Source: Megalonaias nervosa
Lineage: Eukaryota; Mollusca; Bivalvia; Unionida; Unionidae
Direction: 5' to 3'
DNA length: 64,000 nucleotides
NCBI GenBank assembly: GCA_016617855.1
Contig: JAECUM010001121.1
Coordinates: forward strand, 1 to 64,000
The first letter of the stretch is position 1, and each line of letters starts with the position of its first letter. Position numbers and translations under genes: made by a program. A model generated the notes under the pieces. That model saw nothing but the letters and a program-made list of their open reading frames with translations. It was not told the origin of the DNA and made no database searches. This document shows, in pieces, positions 29,195-42,698 of this stretch.

Positions 29195-32100
29195 ACTATA
29201 CCGTCCCTCTCCCCCATCCGCCCACCCGTTGCCGCCCACACACATAATTGTATTGGGCTAGGGTATTGGCTAGGGTATATGAGAAAGATTAAATCGGAAG
29301 CCGCAAATTTAGGTATATTAATTTTGTAAATGTAAATAACACCTATTTGGGCATAAAACAATATCTATAATAATAATAACACTTATCCTCATCGACTTTG
29401 TCATCAGAATCATTATCATACATTAGATCTTTGACTATAGAATTGTAAAATGTTTGCTTATCTTACAAGATAAAAAATTAAACAGATATATGGGTACAGA
29501 TATCTCACAATTTATGCATACCACAACGTAAATATTTGGCCAAATTACGATACATTGATGATAAGATCATCAAATCACGCTTACATCTTATGAATGATCT
29601 ATCACAATAATAAGATACTTAAGGTCGTCTTGAATGTTTCTGATAAATAAAAGTTTAAGAGAATTAATATCCAACATGAGTATATCTCAGTGCATATTTC
29701 TAAACTAAAGGCAACGAATCCAGTCCAGTACAGTACAGTTTTAACTCATGGCTGGAAGATACGTACACGATTAGCATCAACCATATATTTTACTATACCA
29801 TGTATTCGAAACATAAATAAGAAAAGTTAATCATTAGTGAGGCAAGTTTGGAATTTGTGGATTTATGAGTATCAATTAACTGGCGTGTTCGCTATGCAAG
29901 TGAGTCTGGAACATCTGATCACCTCATCCCTTCCTTTCCCTCTTTTTGGACAGGTTGTATGATTATCATGTAAATCAATTGATTCAAGCATTGACCAGTT
30001 AGTACATCACTTGATGCAGGTATTGGCCGATTGAGTTTCATGCTCTTAACTGGTGGAACTAGTTTCAAATACTGTGAGCATTAGGTTAATCTAAATGACT
30101 GAATTTTCTTTGTTTTTGAATAACTCTTGTGTCCATTGATTACCACTTGTATTATTTTCAGTAATAACAATGCATTTCATGCGGCAACTGTTTCTGTCCT
30201 CTAGCTGTTGTGTTACAATAGTGCTGAAAAAAGAGCAAAGGGTTCTTTCTTCTGTAGTTCATTTGTAACTCGCAGATACATAATTGCAATAATACGGCAT
30301 AATTTCATGGTGCAGAAAGACTTTGATATCATCACGAAAAAGTTCTTGAATTTTTGTACATGCTTTTAAGATTGTAGAGTAATGTCCAAATCATTTCCTG
30401 ATGACGGTTTGATAGTTGCAAACCATACTTGACGCCATATTTAGCCCGATACTGACTAATAAATTTGCAAGGAATGTTCATCTTGGAATTGCAAATAACG
30501 CCTCATGTTCATGCCATGAAATATGTACATTTGAAACTTAAAATTAGTTTAGAAGGCATTGTATAATAGACAGTTTTCAAAATACTGGACATTACGCTAT
30601 TTAGCAGAAGGACCAATCCTATGTTCATTCAAATCAATAGCACAGCGACAGGTCTGATTAAATGTATGTAATGCTAGTGCCAACTTATTGCCCGAAAATT
30701 GTCAAATGAAGTAAAATTTGGACATTGTCAGTTGCAAGCATTTTACTCCAATAATGTGAAGAAATGTTCCTTTTAGAGTGGGTGTAATGACTCTCCAAAT
30801 GTTGTTCGTAAATCGCAGACTTGTGTTCCAGTCACCTGCGATCAAAATAAAATATGTACCCTATAATAGTCGACTGATATTCGCACACTGATGCAAGACA
30901 AGGTTATGCTCATTTAGGTCTCCATTCCATGGTTTTTCAATATGTAATGCATACGTTGGCCCATCTCTCATATTAACCTTAGGACCATCATAAACTAAAT
31001 CTTGTCCTGGATGAGCCAGGTTTAAAGTTGATGTTTTGTCCGTTACGCTTGAGTTGCCGAGCAAGAATGAACAGTTTGCGAGGTCGCTTTTTGCTGTGCG
31101 CCATTCTTCTGACTTCATTATTGACAAATAAAATGTTTAAAAACTTCATTCTATTTTGTTGCTATTATTTAGAATATACTTATACAATGACACATATTTA
31201 ATTAAATACTTATAGGAGTCCTGCAATTGGATAGGTTAGTTCTATCCAAAGACGCCTACTTTAGACACGTGTTAAGTGCTGCATGCATATGACTGGCCAT
31301 TACAGTTATTACCAAATTGCGCCCGCCTCAGGTCTGGTCGATTTAATTACACTAAAAATCAAAATTTCAAGGATTTTTTAAAATTTCACAATGCAACGCA
31401 GATTGACATTACCATCACTGATAAACAGGCATGCCAGGATATAAGCCTTGTTATCGTCCGTAACACAAACTACAACCTGTAAGAAAATTATATTAAACAC
31501 TGATCTGCGAGTGACACCTTTTAGCTGACTCAAACTGTTGCAAGAAAACACTTATAGGCCCTCTCATAGATTTATAAAATGTCCAATGTGCAGTATTAAA
31601 TGGTCCATTAGATTTTAAGTTGTCTCAATCTCGGGGAAAAGGATTCCCCTCCCCCCTCCTCCGCAAAAATTCCTACGGACGCACATGAAAACACCCACTT
31701 GACCCTCCTACACGAGACGAGGCAATAATTAAGTTTTGTGCTGCTGTATGAGAATCACTTTATTCAGGTCAGGTGTGCTTTCTTATACATAAATTTGTGG
31801 AACATTTTGTTACAAGGGCTGCAAAACCTTCCGAAATCGAACCAATTCACACCTTGACGCTGGATAAAATACTAAACAAGAATGCAAGCGTACTCCGGTA
31901 AGGTGTATACGCCACCAAAAATCACACATCTTACTTCTTCTGGAATGTTTTTATATATTTACTACTTTTATTTATGAATAGTTCTTAAGAGCTTATCGAG
32001 GTTTTCGGACAAATAGAATAGTTTGGTAAATATTCGTTATATCATCGTCCGGAGCTGATTTTTTAAAATAAGTTTTAGCAAATTGGTCTTTCACGCTGTA

Positions 32101-32465
32101 CATCCGTACGTTATCATGTCAGTCAACTTCTATCTGATAGGACAACATCAGTCTAATCTTTTTAAAAGCACGACGAACATGTAATGACTATTCTTTAAAG
32201 TCACTGTCTCCTAAAATTACATCATACACTTTATTTGCACAATTTAGCCAAACATCCATCTTCAAAATTCCCTTTGTCTTTAGCCTTAAACATCGAATAG
32301 AAAATATATTGTAAACACTTTTAATATCTATATGCAAATCACCTGACAGAATAATCTGCTCCATATTACTCCCAGGTGTATTTTTCTTTCCAATCATTTT
32401 TTATCACATGTAAAGTCACAATGCTCAGCTAAACAGTTATGATACGTTATCAGTACCATCTCGGA
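29195..32465. other. No supported gene (spacer between duplication copies)
   Basis: About 3.3 kb of AT-rich sequence. An 88-codon minus-strand frame at 30861-31127 is the only notable one; it has no recognisable motif and no convincing splice context. If copy-1 exon 1 is used, this stretch is intron. Confidence 0.6.
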
Positions 32466-33419
32466 CAATCGAACTCGTTCATTGCTTCTTACCATGTTTA
32501 GAGCAATACAGAATGTTTGTGATTAAAGTGGATTAATCAGTGTCTGAAACTTTATTAAGATACTCATGAAATTAGTCGATAAAAAACCAGAAAGGACACG
32601 CGCTAAAACTTCCTGAGTATGCAGTGAACTAACTTTGCATGCAACATTTTCATCAGGATTTTCAATGCTCCTAGTACGTAAATATCTGGTCATGCATGCC
32701 AGTAAATTTTGTGCAATGCATCTGAAGCAGAGGTAAGGCGTGGTTCCCACACATGGGCGCCCGCACATAGGGGCAAGGGGGGTGGGGCACTTGCTCCCTC
32801 CACCCCTCCCGATTTTACCTCCTAAAATATTGTAACAATCCAAGGTGTTTACTTGACCGAGCGATGTCAAATCCTGGCGCGATTCCGCTAGAAGTCATAC
32901 GTTTCCCTAATTCTAAAGACCTCTCTACAACTACTGTTGTAAACTGGAAGGTGCAGCGTGTCCATTATATGAAACATTTGACTCTAATACAAGACCACAG
33001 ATATCACAACTTCCCAATTCTCTATCAACCGCACAACTGCATGGTTTCTCTTAATTAACTTTCTGTAACGTACCGTCAGCATGTCATGCACTAATACAGG
33101 AACTATTTTACTAAGCCACCTTAGCCAGTCAAACCATGGTTTGAAGCCACATATCGCCTGTAACTTTGCATCACATTCGCCGCCATGGCAACGATAAACG
33201 GTGCCTGCCTACGACGCAACATTCCCTTCTCGTTTATTCCACTGTGTAATTTACTAGTCTCCAATCATAAATACTGCACCTGGAGTCACACAATCAATTT
33301 ACACAATTAGATTTTTATAGGGACTACTGAGCAACATGGACACTCATGCGGCTCTGACCTGAATTGACCAAAAGTAAACCATGTTATCATGGAAACTCAT
33401 TAAATCCGTGACGTTTTTC

Positions 33420-33422
<3 letters not shown>

Positions 33423-33494
<72 letters not shown>

Positions 33495-33787
33495 TTTAGA
33501 TTTGTAACGTAGCTTTAACAATTTTTCAGTCATATCGCTACGATGTCTGCAGTGTGACAGTTTATGGTAGCGCTGGGGCATGTTGCCGCAGACATGTAGC
33601 ATCATGTCCCACCAATTCACATTATCCTGGCACCAGGCCGAGCAGTTCTAACACTAACCTCTTAATGCTGAGCGCCAAGCAAGGCAGCTACCATTTTTAT
33701 AAGTCTTGGTATGACTCAGCCTGGGTTTGAACCCGCGACCTCCCGCATCCCAGGAGGATGTTCTCACCACTAGGCCATCGGAGCGGT
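33423..33787 (-). mobile_element. SINE family B, copy in duplication copy 2
   Basis: Duplicate of 26751-27091 with an expanded (GT)n tail (33424-33494). It entered before the segmental duplication, since both copies carry it. Confidence 0.8.
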
Positions 33788-34518
33788 CTTTGCTCCTAGT
33801 AACTGGCTAATTATTTCGTCCTGAGGAATATCTTCACGGGACCGACTTCCCAAAATCAAACAAGTAGTCACAAACATCTAAGAAATCCTTAAAACAAAGC
33901 GCTATAAACAAATGCACATACTCCAAATTTATTACAATACATCCGTAAACTTAATAGCTGACCACTACATGTTTGTTCCCCCCCCCCAAAAAAAAAAAAA
34001 AATAATTCTGCGGGCGCCCCTGTTTCCACACAGGAAAAGATCGTGACTATTTGTAGTGTCCTGTTGTTAATAATCACCTACAGCCCAGAGCGGGATCAAG
34101 ATCATGTATGAAAACACATCAGTGCAGTAACGAAAGGAATATTCAAATGGTGAATGAGACTAACAATGCAGTAGATCCAATGTTCTTGAAGACCACATCA
34201 GCTGTCATCGGATTTAATCTGTTTTTAGGACACACAGTTGGTTGAGGTCAACGAGAAAGTGTTTGCGACGGTTCAAAAGTTCATGAATACAAGCTAAAAC
34301 TCATTTGTCTAGTCACTGTTGGTGTTTTTACATTTATCTGATATAATTCTAGTAGGTATATATTTACTAATTACACACCACCTAAGCTGAATTAAAAGGT
34401 ACCCCCCTCCCCCGCAAACCAGCGTATTCATTTTCGAATTGTTTCCTTTAATATGCAGAAACATGTTTCTGCTAATATTTTAGTTAATTACTGTGTGATA
34501 GTATTACAATATTTCATG

Positions 34519-34810
34519 TATAATTAACAGCGAACAATTAACAATGCATAAGGAATAGTGTACAATTAACAATGTATAATGAACAGTGTACAATTAACAA
34601 TGTATAATTAACAGTGTACAAATTAGCAATATACAATTAACAATGTATAATTAATAATGTATAATTAACAGCGTACAATTAACAATGTATAATAACATTT
34701 TACAATTAACAATGTATACTTAACAGCGTGAAATTAACAATGTACAATTAACAATGTATAATTAACAGTGTACAATTAACAATGTATAATTACCAATGTA
34801 TAATTAACAA
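34519..34810. repeat. Minisatellite (duplicate of 27820-28112)
   Basis: Same unit series and order as in duplication copy 1. Confidence 0.9.
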
Positions 34811-35623
34811 TCTTTTGCAATCCTATGCCTACGTTTCCTTATTATTTAACCAAAGATTATTGTTAATGAGAAGATAGTTGTTCCTAAGTTTTTAAGCCAG
34901 ATCTTCTGTATCTAAGGCTCTGACTTGTCTGTACCTTTATGAATACATAGTGTTTAAATGAATATACACCATCACATCGCGCATGTGCCACAATACATTG
35001 GCACCACACTTAACTGATATTATTGGATTTTTCTCCAGTCATATCAAGTTAGTAGCACTAATTTCTATATGACCAATTTGTTTCTTTCCTTTTTTTTTGC
35101 AAGTAAAGATCAACGTGCTTGTGATTGCCAATATGGCTGAAAGCAAATGGTATAAGCAGATTTAAAGGTCGTCATTCCACTACATTGGCTTCCAACAAAT
35201 TTCAACAGTTTGGGTGTTTATGAAAGCCGATTACTTATGTTTGGTCATTTCGAATTGCGGACTACATGTAAGAAGTACTTACTTTCGAAACTGAAGAGTC
35301 TGACAACTTGCAACCCTCAAACTTTAAGAATTTTGGCGACGCAAGTTCTCCAGTGAACATCGAGAATTTAATATGTTTTGAAAACCGCACGTTAACATAG
35401 GTTTACGAATAATTTGAATTATTTCAAATCAAGGTCAAGACATACATAATTATGACCCTAGTAAGTCGTGACAACAAAGTAAAGTGATTATATGCGCCGG
35501 ACTCTTAAGATACATATACGAGTCCACTAATCTGGTGGGCGTAGGGTCAATAAATGAATCGCCATGTAGCAAGATATGCTTCACTTAGCGCCGAACGTGC
35601 CTTGAGGCGTGTCATGTCTTTGT

Positions 35624-35856
35624 TGTTGTTGTTGTTATAGGGTTTAACGCCATTTTTCAGCACAAGATAGGCTATACATGGCGGCCAGTATTAATGGTGG
35701 AGGAAGAACCCTGGAAAATCCCGGGAAGAACCACCGACCCACGAGAAGCTACTGGCAGGCTTTCTCACGTACCCACGTTAGCCGAGCCTGGACTCGAACT
35801 TACGCAGACAGAGGTGAGATGGCAGTGATCCGTGACGGAGAGCGCTTTAGACCACT
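35624..35856 (-). mobile_element. SINE family A, inserted in duplication copy 2 only
   Basis: Flanked by a perfect 16-bp direct repeat CGTGTCATGTCTTTGT (35608-35623 and 35857-35872), which is single in copy 1, giving a clean filled/empty comparison. On the minus strand it starts with a tRNA-like head (GAGTGGTCTAAAGCG A-box region; AAGTTCGAGTCC B box), has a conserved central domain and ends in (CAA)n. Possibly a molluscan V/RUDI-like SINE; that name is a guess. Confidence 0.85.
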
Positions 35857-35923
35857 CGTGTCATGTCTTTGTGTCAGAGACCAAATATAAGCCGAGGAAA
35901 AACTAATTAACCAGATATTAAGG

Positions 35924-36058
35924 ATGTCGCGAACAGGTTCGTTGCTTATTACAGGAGGAAATGGAGGAATAGGGCTAGAAACAGTTCGACAGCTGGTTTC
36001 CATGGAAAATGGACCCCAACATATTTTCGCCTGCTGTGAAAGTCTTGACAATATCAAG
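35924..36058 (+). CDS. Short-chain dehydrogenase/reductase, exon 1
   Basis: 45 codons from ATG. Beta-1 and the glycine motif TGGNGGIG (residues 10-17) bind the dinucleotide cofactor. It ends in phase 0 at the donor GTATAT. It is the exon-1 copy nearest the rest of the gene and is 99-100% the same as the copy at 28984. The five exons total 753 coding bases, i.e. a 250-residue protein, the usual length of classical SDRs. The make-up (TGGNGGIG, DVTD, NNAG, YSACK, HPGWVRTDMGG) fits the C-factor/sniffer-like carbonyl reductase group, cytosolic and NADPH-linked. The substrate cannot be told from sequence. Confidence 0.9.
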
Positions 36059-37162
36059 GTATATATGCATGCATACTGGCACGTGTTTCTTCAGTTGTAA
36101 GGATTTTGTACCTTTCTTTTTTCCTCTTCTGGACCTTGTTAAATTTTTGTACTTGTTAAAAGTTTCGGGGGAAATCAGTTGATCTTTGTTGCATAACCAT
36201 CATGTACCTTGAATATACAGGATTCAATATTTTCTCCCTTTTAGGAGTACATCATATAAAGGATAATGTAGTAAGTAGGAAGATATTTTATTTGACGTGC
36301 TTAGTTACTTTTCCCAATTGACCCAATGAATATTGGTAGAACTGTTATAATATTAATGAATTTGTTGTTACCGCATTCATTGGTCAATGACAACACGATC
36401 ACCGCATTTTGACTGGTTATAGGTGCTGCACTCGATACTAAAATAGTCCCAACAGTTTTTTTTTTTTTTTCTTGCTATATTTTTCTTGTAGTTATTTTCA
36501 TCATCGACGCATTGTTATTAGTCAGCGTTTTCAGTTTATGTTATTTATTTGCCTGGTCTAGTACCCAATTTGTCATAATTATTCATGTGGTGGATGCTGT
36601 CTTAGTCTTCATTCTTAACAGTACATTCATTATTACCGAACATTGTGATGATATTGTTGGTTTTGATGCCTTAAAACTTTGTTTTATCTTTATAATATGC
36701 AAGGATAAGGATGAATTGAAATAGTTTTATCCACGCACCGAAAGAAGACACGACGAGGGTTAGAATGCTGGGGATCAATCTGAGCCCTCGCCCATGTATT
36801 ATTCAATCACAGTCTTGATTATGTTAATGCAATATAGCTGAATTACGGCGTATAGATAAAACTCCAGTATAACAGCTATTACAAGTATATTTATACAGTA
36901 TCTGTTAATAATGGTATCTTCTAATGGCAGTACATTAATTAGCATGTCTACAAACCGAATGAAATTATAAGCTTAACGTTTCTTTTTTTCAAACAGTCTA
37001 AGATAATTATGATATTCTGAATTTAATGGAAATATTCTACAAACAGGATTGTAATAATATCGAATGATGTTATGTTCCAGTTGAAATAATATATATTTTC
37101 AAATAAACACAAGACAGTATTATGTTTTCTTGACATGTATCGAAAGCGTGACTTCTCAAGGT

Positions 37163-37400
37163 ACTGAGTGGCTCCATGTGACCTACTGGTATTAGACGTT
37201 CGCCTTTAAAGATCACTGACATTTCACCTCTGTCTGCGTTGATTCGAGCTTCGGGCTTGTTCATCGTGTATATGTGAGAAAGCTGCCAGTAGCTTCCAGT
37301 AGGTCGGCAGTTCTTCACGGGGTTTTCCCAGGCTTTTCCTCCACCAGATATACTGGCCACTATGTAAAGCCTATCATGTACTGAAAAATGGCGTTAAACT
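37163..37400 (+). mobile_element. SINE family A, second copy (SDR intron 1)
   Basis: tRNA-like head (GAGTGGCTCC... and GATTCGAGCTTC) followed by the same central domain as 35624-35856, in the opposite orientation. Probable short site duplication TCTCAAG at 37154-37160 and 37400-37406. More diverged, so an older insertion. Confidence 0.75.
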
Positions 37401-37566
37401 CTCAAGAACAACATCAAAAAAGGTACTGACCAACGGACACGAAACTTACCTGCATATGCCGATTTTTTTATACTTAATATGCGCCACAAATGTTCTTTCC
37501 CTATAATGCGCATGAATACATTTTGAAAATAAAGTAATATGCATACTGTTTTCACATTTATTGCAG

Positions 37567-37624
37567 GATTTAAAGCAGATCCAAGATAATTCCAGAGCAT
37601 GCCACATTCATATCCTCAACCTAG
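37567..37624 (+). CDS. Short-chain dehydrogenase/reductase, exon 2
   Basis: 58 bases between TTGCAG and GTATGC encoding DLKQIQDNSRACHIHILNL plus one base of a split Asp codon. It corresponds to the alpha-2/beta-3 region of the Rossmann fold. Entry phase 0 and exit phase 1 agree with exons 1 and 3. Confidence 0.85.
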
Positions 37625-37998
37625 GTATGCAAAACGGGTTTAAACAGTCTGTTGAAAAATGTTTTGTAGATAGAGACTAGATCAACTGTATATCGTAAAA
37701 TCTTCATGAAAATTAGGACAAACGTGATTTATTAAGAATTAATTCTGACCATACTATGTAGTACATTCTGTATATTTGCCCAAATATGATGAGTTTGCAT
37801 TATCTTTTATCGCCATTATCCACAACCTAGACGATGATCACATTACTTTAGCGTATGGATTTCTTTCATGTGATTAATAATTGACAGATGCCTCTCTTTT
37901 CGTTTCTTTTTTTTCTTTTTTTTTTTGTTCTTGCATGCAGACTTGGTTGACATTGGATTTCCGTCTTAAAAATGTAAGCTTTTATCATATTTTCTTAG

Positions 37999-38186
37999 AT
38001 GTTACAGACAAGGATTCCATTAACAGAGTAAGGGATCAGGTACAGTCCATTGTTCAGGAAAATGGTTTAAATACTCTCATTAACAATGCCGGGCTAAACA
38101 CCCACCGAAATTTCGATGATCTAACAGCAGAGACAATGATCTTAGAATACAACGTCATGGTGGTTGGCACAATGATGATGATCAAG
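37999..38186 (+). CDS. Short-chain dehydrogenase/reductase, exon 3
   Basis: 188 bases after TTTTCTTAG. They complete the split codon to give DVTDKDS (the adenine-pocket Asp of SDRs), then LINNAG, the NNAG structural motif, and a helix ending at GGTAAAG. The frame agrees on both sides. Confidence 0.92.
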
Positions 38187-40109
38187 GTAAAGTTTCAAAT
38201 ATTTAGCAGATATACATTTCGTCCAGTCATTCATTTCATGATCATCTGTAGCAAACAAATCTATTCAGAATTACGCTGCATTTGTGTGTTGCTCGAAATA
38301 AGTGTTTAAGGTTGGTTTGGCAGTGTCATGGCAACAAATATAAGGATGCCCCAGCATGAAGAGACTAACTTGGACAAAGAAAACGTTCTACCACTCAAAT
38401 CAAAACTAAGGAAAGTTAATTTTAACAAGAGGTCTTGACGCCAAGAGTATCCGCATAAGATCCACAATACCCACGGTGGTATTAATGGCAAAGTCGAGAA
38501 TGCAATGAAACTTTCAGGAGAAATTCAATACTCTGTATAGTTACTAGTGTGAATGTATGTCTGAACAAACAGTCAATGCCCGATTTGTTTGCGCCGAGCC
38601 CGCTGTTGATATTTTACCTTTGGGATTTTTTTGTTGATCAGGACGTCGTCAGAAAAAGTGGACACTTCCTGAAACAACTATGTGAACTCTACATGTTGCA
38701 TAGGTAATAAATCCAGACATATTTTAATTATACACAGGATAGAAAATTACACCTTTTTGTACCTATTTCAATTCATTGTAAGAGGTGTGAATGAAACTGA
38801 AATTGATTTTCATATCAAAGCATTTTTATATCTTGTAAATCCACCGGGGTAAGACCGTAGGAACCTGGATTATAGCATACTAGTAACTTAATTGTTTGTT
38901 ATCAGATAATTTTATGAATAAAGAAGGGCTGGGGTTTCTCGCAACACATTCGGATCAAGGTGACAATGACACATGCGAGAATCGATTAATCTTGGAGATC
39001 AATAAAATATTTAACATCTCATGTATTTCCTTACATTTGACTATTAGTTCGTTTATTGCATTTAAGGTCATAATGGTATAACAAATGCTTTCAGAACGTA
39101 ACTTCTCATAATGGATGGTCCCTTGTTATATGCGTGATCATTAAAAGTCTTAAAGACGTAAGAAGAGCATGGAATTGTTAAAGAAAGACATGATGACTAA
39201 CCACACACTCAAAAACTGAATCTTCCGTGGCATAAGGTTCGCATTAGAAATGCCAGTTGAGAGAAGCACTGAAAGACACATTTCTAAGAGAAATTGTTAA
39301 GAATATAGTTGCATAATATATCCAGTTAGAACTGAAAATGATGTACTTACGAAATAAGATCGAGAACTATATACATCTGTTAGAATACGACAATGAAGGC
39401 TGTTAATATTCATTAAAAGGAACTTCAAGGTCTAATGGGTTGTCTTTGCACCAACCAACCCCCATCCGTTATGTGCTATGCAATGGAGATATCGTGAAAA
39501 TCGTTAGTCAAGCTTAGTAGTATCAAGAGGAAAAGTCATAACTCCATGCGAAGTGGAAGAGGCCAGATACTAGGGACTATGGAAAAGATACCTCAAACTT
39601 AAATGTGAAAGGGTCATGACCTTGTAGAAATGGAGGCCAAAAATAAGACACGAAACCATACTGCAGGTTTTTAAATTATTGTTGGATTCGAATTGTGGTT
39701 ATACGCAGAGACAAACAGATGGGGTTGCTTACTGTAAGGTTCATGCTTTCACTGAGGGTTTCGACCATGTGATCGTTGTGTAGATCTTGAAATGTATTCA
39801 GTTAAGGTTGTGACAAGCACATAGACCATCCATGTTGCTCAATCATGAGACTATTGGCATTCTCATGTCACTCTTCATTAACAACAGATGTTGCAAATGC
39901 AGCTTTTTTACTCGTCCTTCGTTTAACACAGGTTTAAAACCTCTGAGACAGGTAAACTAAGAACTATTTTGTACACACGCATCTGCATCATCAATGCAGT
40001 TATGCGTTCTATTTAGAGACATGCATAATGATCCATGAGAGAGCATACAGGAAGTATCATTTTCTTTTTTATAAAACAAAACTCTGTTGTTATCATTGTT
40101 TATTCCTAG

Positions 40110-40256
40110 GTTTTCCTGCCAATGATTAAAACGGCAGCTGAACGTAGCACTATCAAAGGAATGGCCTGGAACAAAGCCGCGATACTGAACACAACAAGCA
40201 AATTCGGTTCCATTTCACTCAACAGAGGGATACACATGAGTTACTCGGCCTGCAAG
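40110..40256 (+). CDS. Short-chain dehydrogenase/reductase, exon 4 (catalytic)
   Basis: 49 codons between TTCCTAG and GTAAGA. Contains the catalytic Ser region ILNTTSKFGSI and the active-site YSACK (YxxxK). All catalytic residues of a classical SDR are present. Confidence 0.92.
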
Positions 40257-41071
40257 GTAAGATGGCAACATCAGGCCTATGTGTCAAGGAACCAGCCTAG
40301 TTTTGTAGAAAGTCCTCTTGGTCGTCTTGAGAGATGGGTTTGGGGTGGTAAGCAGTTTCCTTTTGAGGGAATGAACAGAGGTTTGAGTCATTTTCTTTTT
40401 CCAAAGTTGGTGATATCAAAATCGCTATGTTTAATATGTATGTTCTAAAACTTAAAGGTGCTTCTTACATGATGAAAAGGCACATCCATAGGAATGGAAT
40501 GAAATAAATGTTATGTATACATCATTGTACAACAAAGCAATGATGGAATGCACATTCAATGGGAAGCACCGAAAAAATAATTCCATATGCGCCTATATGT
40601 TCAAGAAATTACTAAAATTACGAATTCTGGGGAAATATGTGAAATGTTTTAATATTAATATATATAACTTTCAGATTTATTATAAATATTTTAATAATTG
40701 TTGCTTACATTTACAATTATTGCAATTCATAATTACAGATTTCTAGATACAAAAATTTTGCTTGGACGATTATAAATTAGCATACAAAGTGGGTATTTTA
40801 TGCCCCGAATGAAAAATGCAGCTTCTAATTCTAGATGTTCTGTTTCCTTCCCTTTTTGTCTTTTTATTGAATTCATATATCAGGTATATCTTTTAGATGC
40901 CAATAAATCTAGTGATCTTTATATACTGTCGAACGTTATTTAACAGCTGCATTTAATTGGACGACTTGTCAGCTCACCATTAATTTGCATTATTGCATGA
41001 TAACCAAAATTCCAACTTGTTTGATGTGTGCATTTTTTCCTTATGATCAGATACATTATAGAAATTTCACT

Positions 41072-41236
41072 TTGAGTACATTCTGTTTTAGTGTGTAGAA
41101 AATCCATTGCTGTTTGAGTACATTCTGTTTTAGTGTGTAGAAAATCCATTGCTATTTGAGTACATTCTGTTTTAGTTTGTAGAAAATCCATTGCTGTTTG
41201 AGTACATTCTGTTTTAGTGTGTAGAAAATCCATTGT
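41072..41236. repeat. 42-bp tandem repeat, four copies (SDR intron 4)
   Basis: Four near-perfect 42-bp units beginning TTGAGTACATTCTGTTTTAG. Because 42 is divisible by three, it gives an open 14-residue-repeat frame on the minus strand, which is an artefact. Confidence 0.93.
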
Positions 41237-42339
41237 TTGGCGAATTTGTAGTGTATAATTGCATATTTATTGATTGCTGATGCAAGAATGGCAATCACAA
41301 AGCATTGCGCTGACAAAATATTAAGTATTAATTGAGCTCTGATTTTCTGATGGTGTTTCTACAAGACGGATTTCTTAGGTGAAACTGTCTTTTACTGTTA
41401 AGAATGTTGTTAATAGTTGAAATATATATGTTCTGTGCAACCTTATTTGGATAGGAAAATCTTTACCAATAGCATTTTAATAGGGGGAGATCAATACATG
41501 TTATGATGTTATGGAATATACAAAGTTCAGGGTTATGCTTTACAGGGCGCCGAATTAAGGGCGATTTATGTAATCTTCTCTAAAAGAAAGAGAAAATAAA
41601 AAGACAAATATAGTGACAATTTACCCCTCTATCTCTAGAGACTTAAACGGTTAAAACTGGTATTATGACTGTCATCCTGTGGGTTTTGTGATAAAAGCTA
41701 CATGCGTGTTAGATTGTATCTACCTCCTATGCAGAGTATCAACGTCGAAATTACATAGTTACCCACGTCACGAATTAAAAAGTATATTTAAAATGGGCGA
41801 TGGTGGTTCTCTGTTTTGGGCTTTGTCTTTTTTAAAGACTTATTTCATCGGAACTTTGCGTTGGATAATCATTTTTATCAAACATGTTTCCATTGATTGT
41901 CCATGACCTGGTCCTAATATTGTTTTATGTTTGGATCAGGAGGGGCACTTTGGTATCTTTATATTAAACTGAAGTCAGCAAATGTCCCTTACAGAGTTAT
42001 TCATGTGCAATTTTCCGGGACAAAGTGTACATGGTGCTTATGATTCGTGCCACATACTAGACAGTTTTGTTGCTTTTTATTGCAAAATATCATATTGAGT
42101 TTGATGAACCATATGGTACAGTGAAAATGTGATGGAAATTTTCAGCAGACAAATATTTGAGCAGAGTAGAATTCCCTGTTTGCATTGGTTCAGAATATGC
42201 TTAGTTTTCAGTTACTATTTATAGGTGTGATATACGATTCAGTTCTCTTTCCTTTGTCTCCAGACAGTGGAGGACATCGTCCTTTTTTGAAGATAGTTCA
42301 ATAGGTGAAGTTAACAAGAAAAATGATCATGGGAAAAAC

Positions 42340-42490
42340 TAGGTTAATTGTCCGTCATAGGACAGGAATACAGAAGTAAAGAAAGTTTGAACAAAACTAC
42401 AAAAGAAAGTTTTCAAAAATTTGGGATGCCGTCCCGAGAGTTTCCAATTCGCGAACTCGTTTGTTAGCAAGGACACACAAAAAGAAAGAC
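42340..42490 (-). repeat. Repeat family C, single minus-strand copy
   Basis: Reverse complement shows the TTCGCGAATTGG/ATCCCAAA and TTCAAACTTTC boxes of the 5.8-6.4 kb cluster. It lies in SDR intron 4. Confidence 0.5.
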
Positions 42491-42698
42491 AAATGTTGGT
42501 ATTTATATATAAGAATAGTTTTATTTCACGCATGTTTTAGGAAGATTCTTATCCAGAATTAATCACGGTGCCTGTCAGTGCAAGGCGTTTCGTCATGCCT
42601 TTTCATGACATTACATTTTCCTAAGGGTTCTTAAGTGATAAATACAATCGCACCCCTCATTAGATCTGCTCTGTTAGAAATTGTATTCTTTAATACAG

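Larger units (their letters stand above)
32466..36134. repeat. Segmental duplication, copy 2
   Basis: Second copy in the same orientation, 6.68 kb downstream. It differs by a longer GT tract, a 233-bp SINE flanked by a 16-bp site duplication, and point changes. The flanks on both sides are unrelated to those of copy 1. Confidence 0.95.

Noticed and set aside
30861..31127. 88-residue minus-strand gene
   Set aside because: No motif, no convincing promoter or splice sites; kept only as an open frame.
40940..41233. 97-residue protein with 14-residue repeats
   Set aside because: A 42-bp intronic tandem repeat whose length is divisible by three; no other coding sign.
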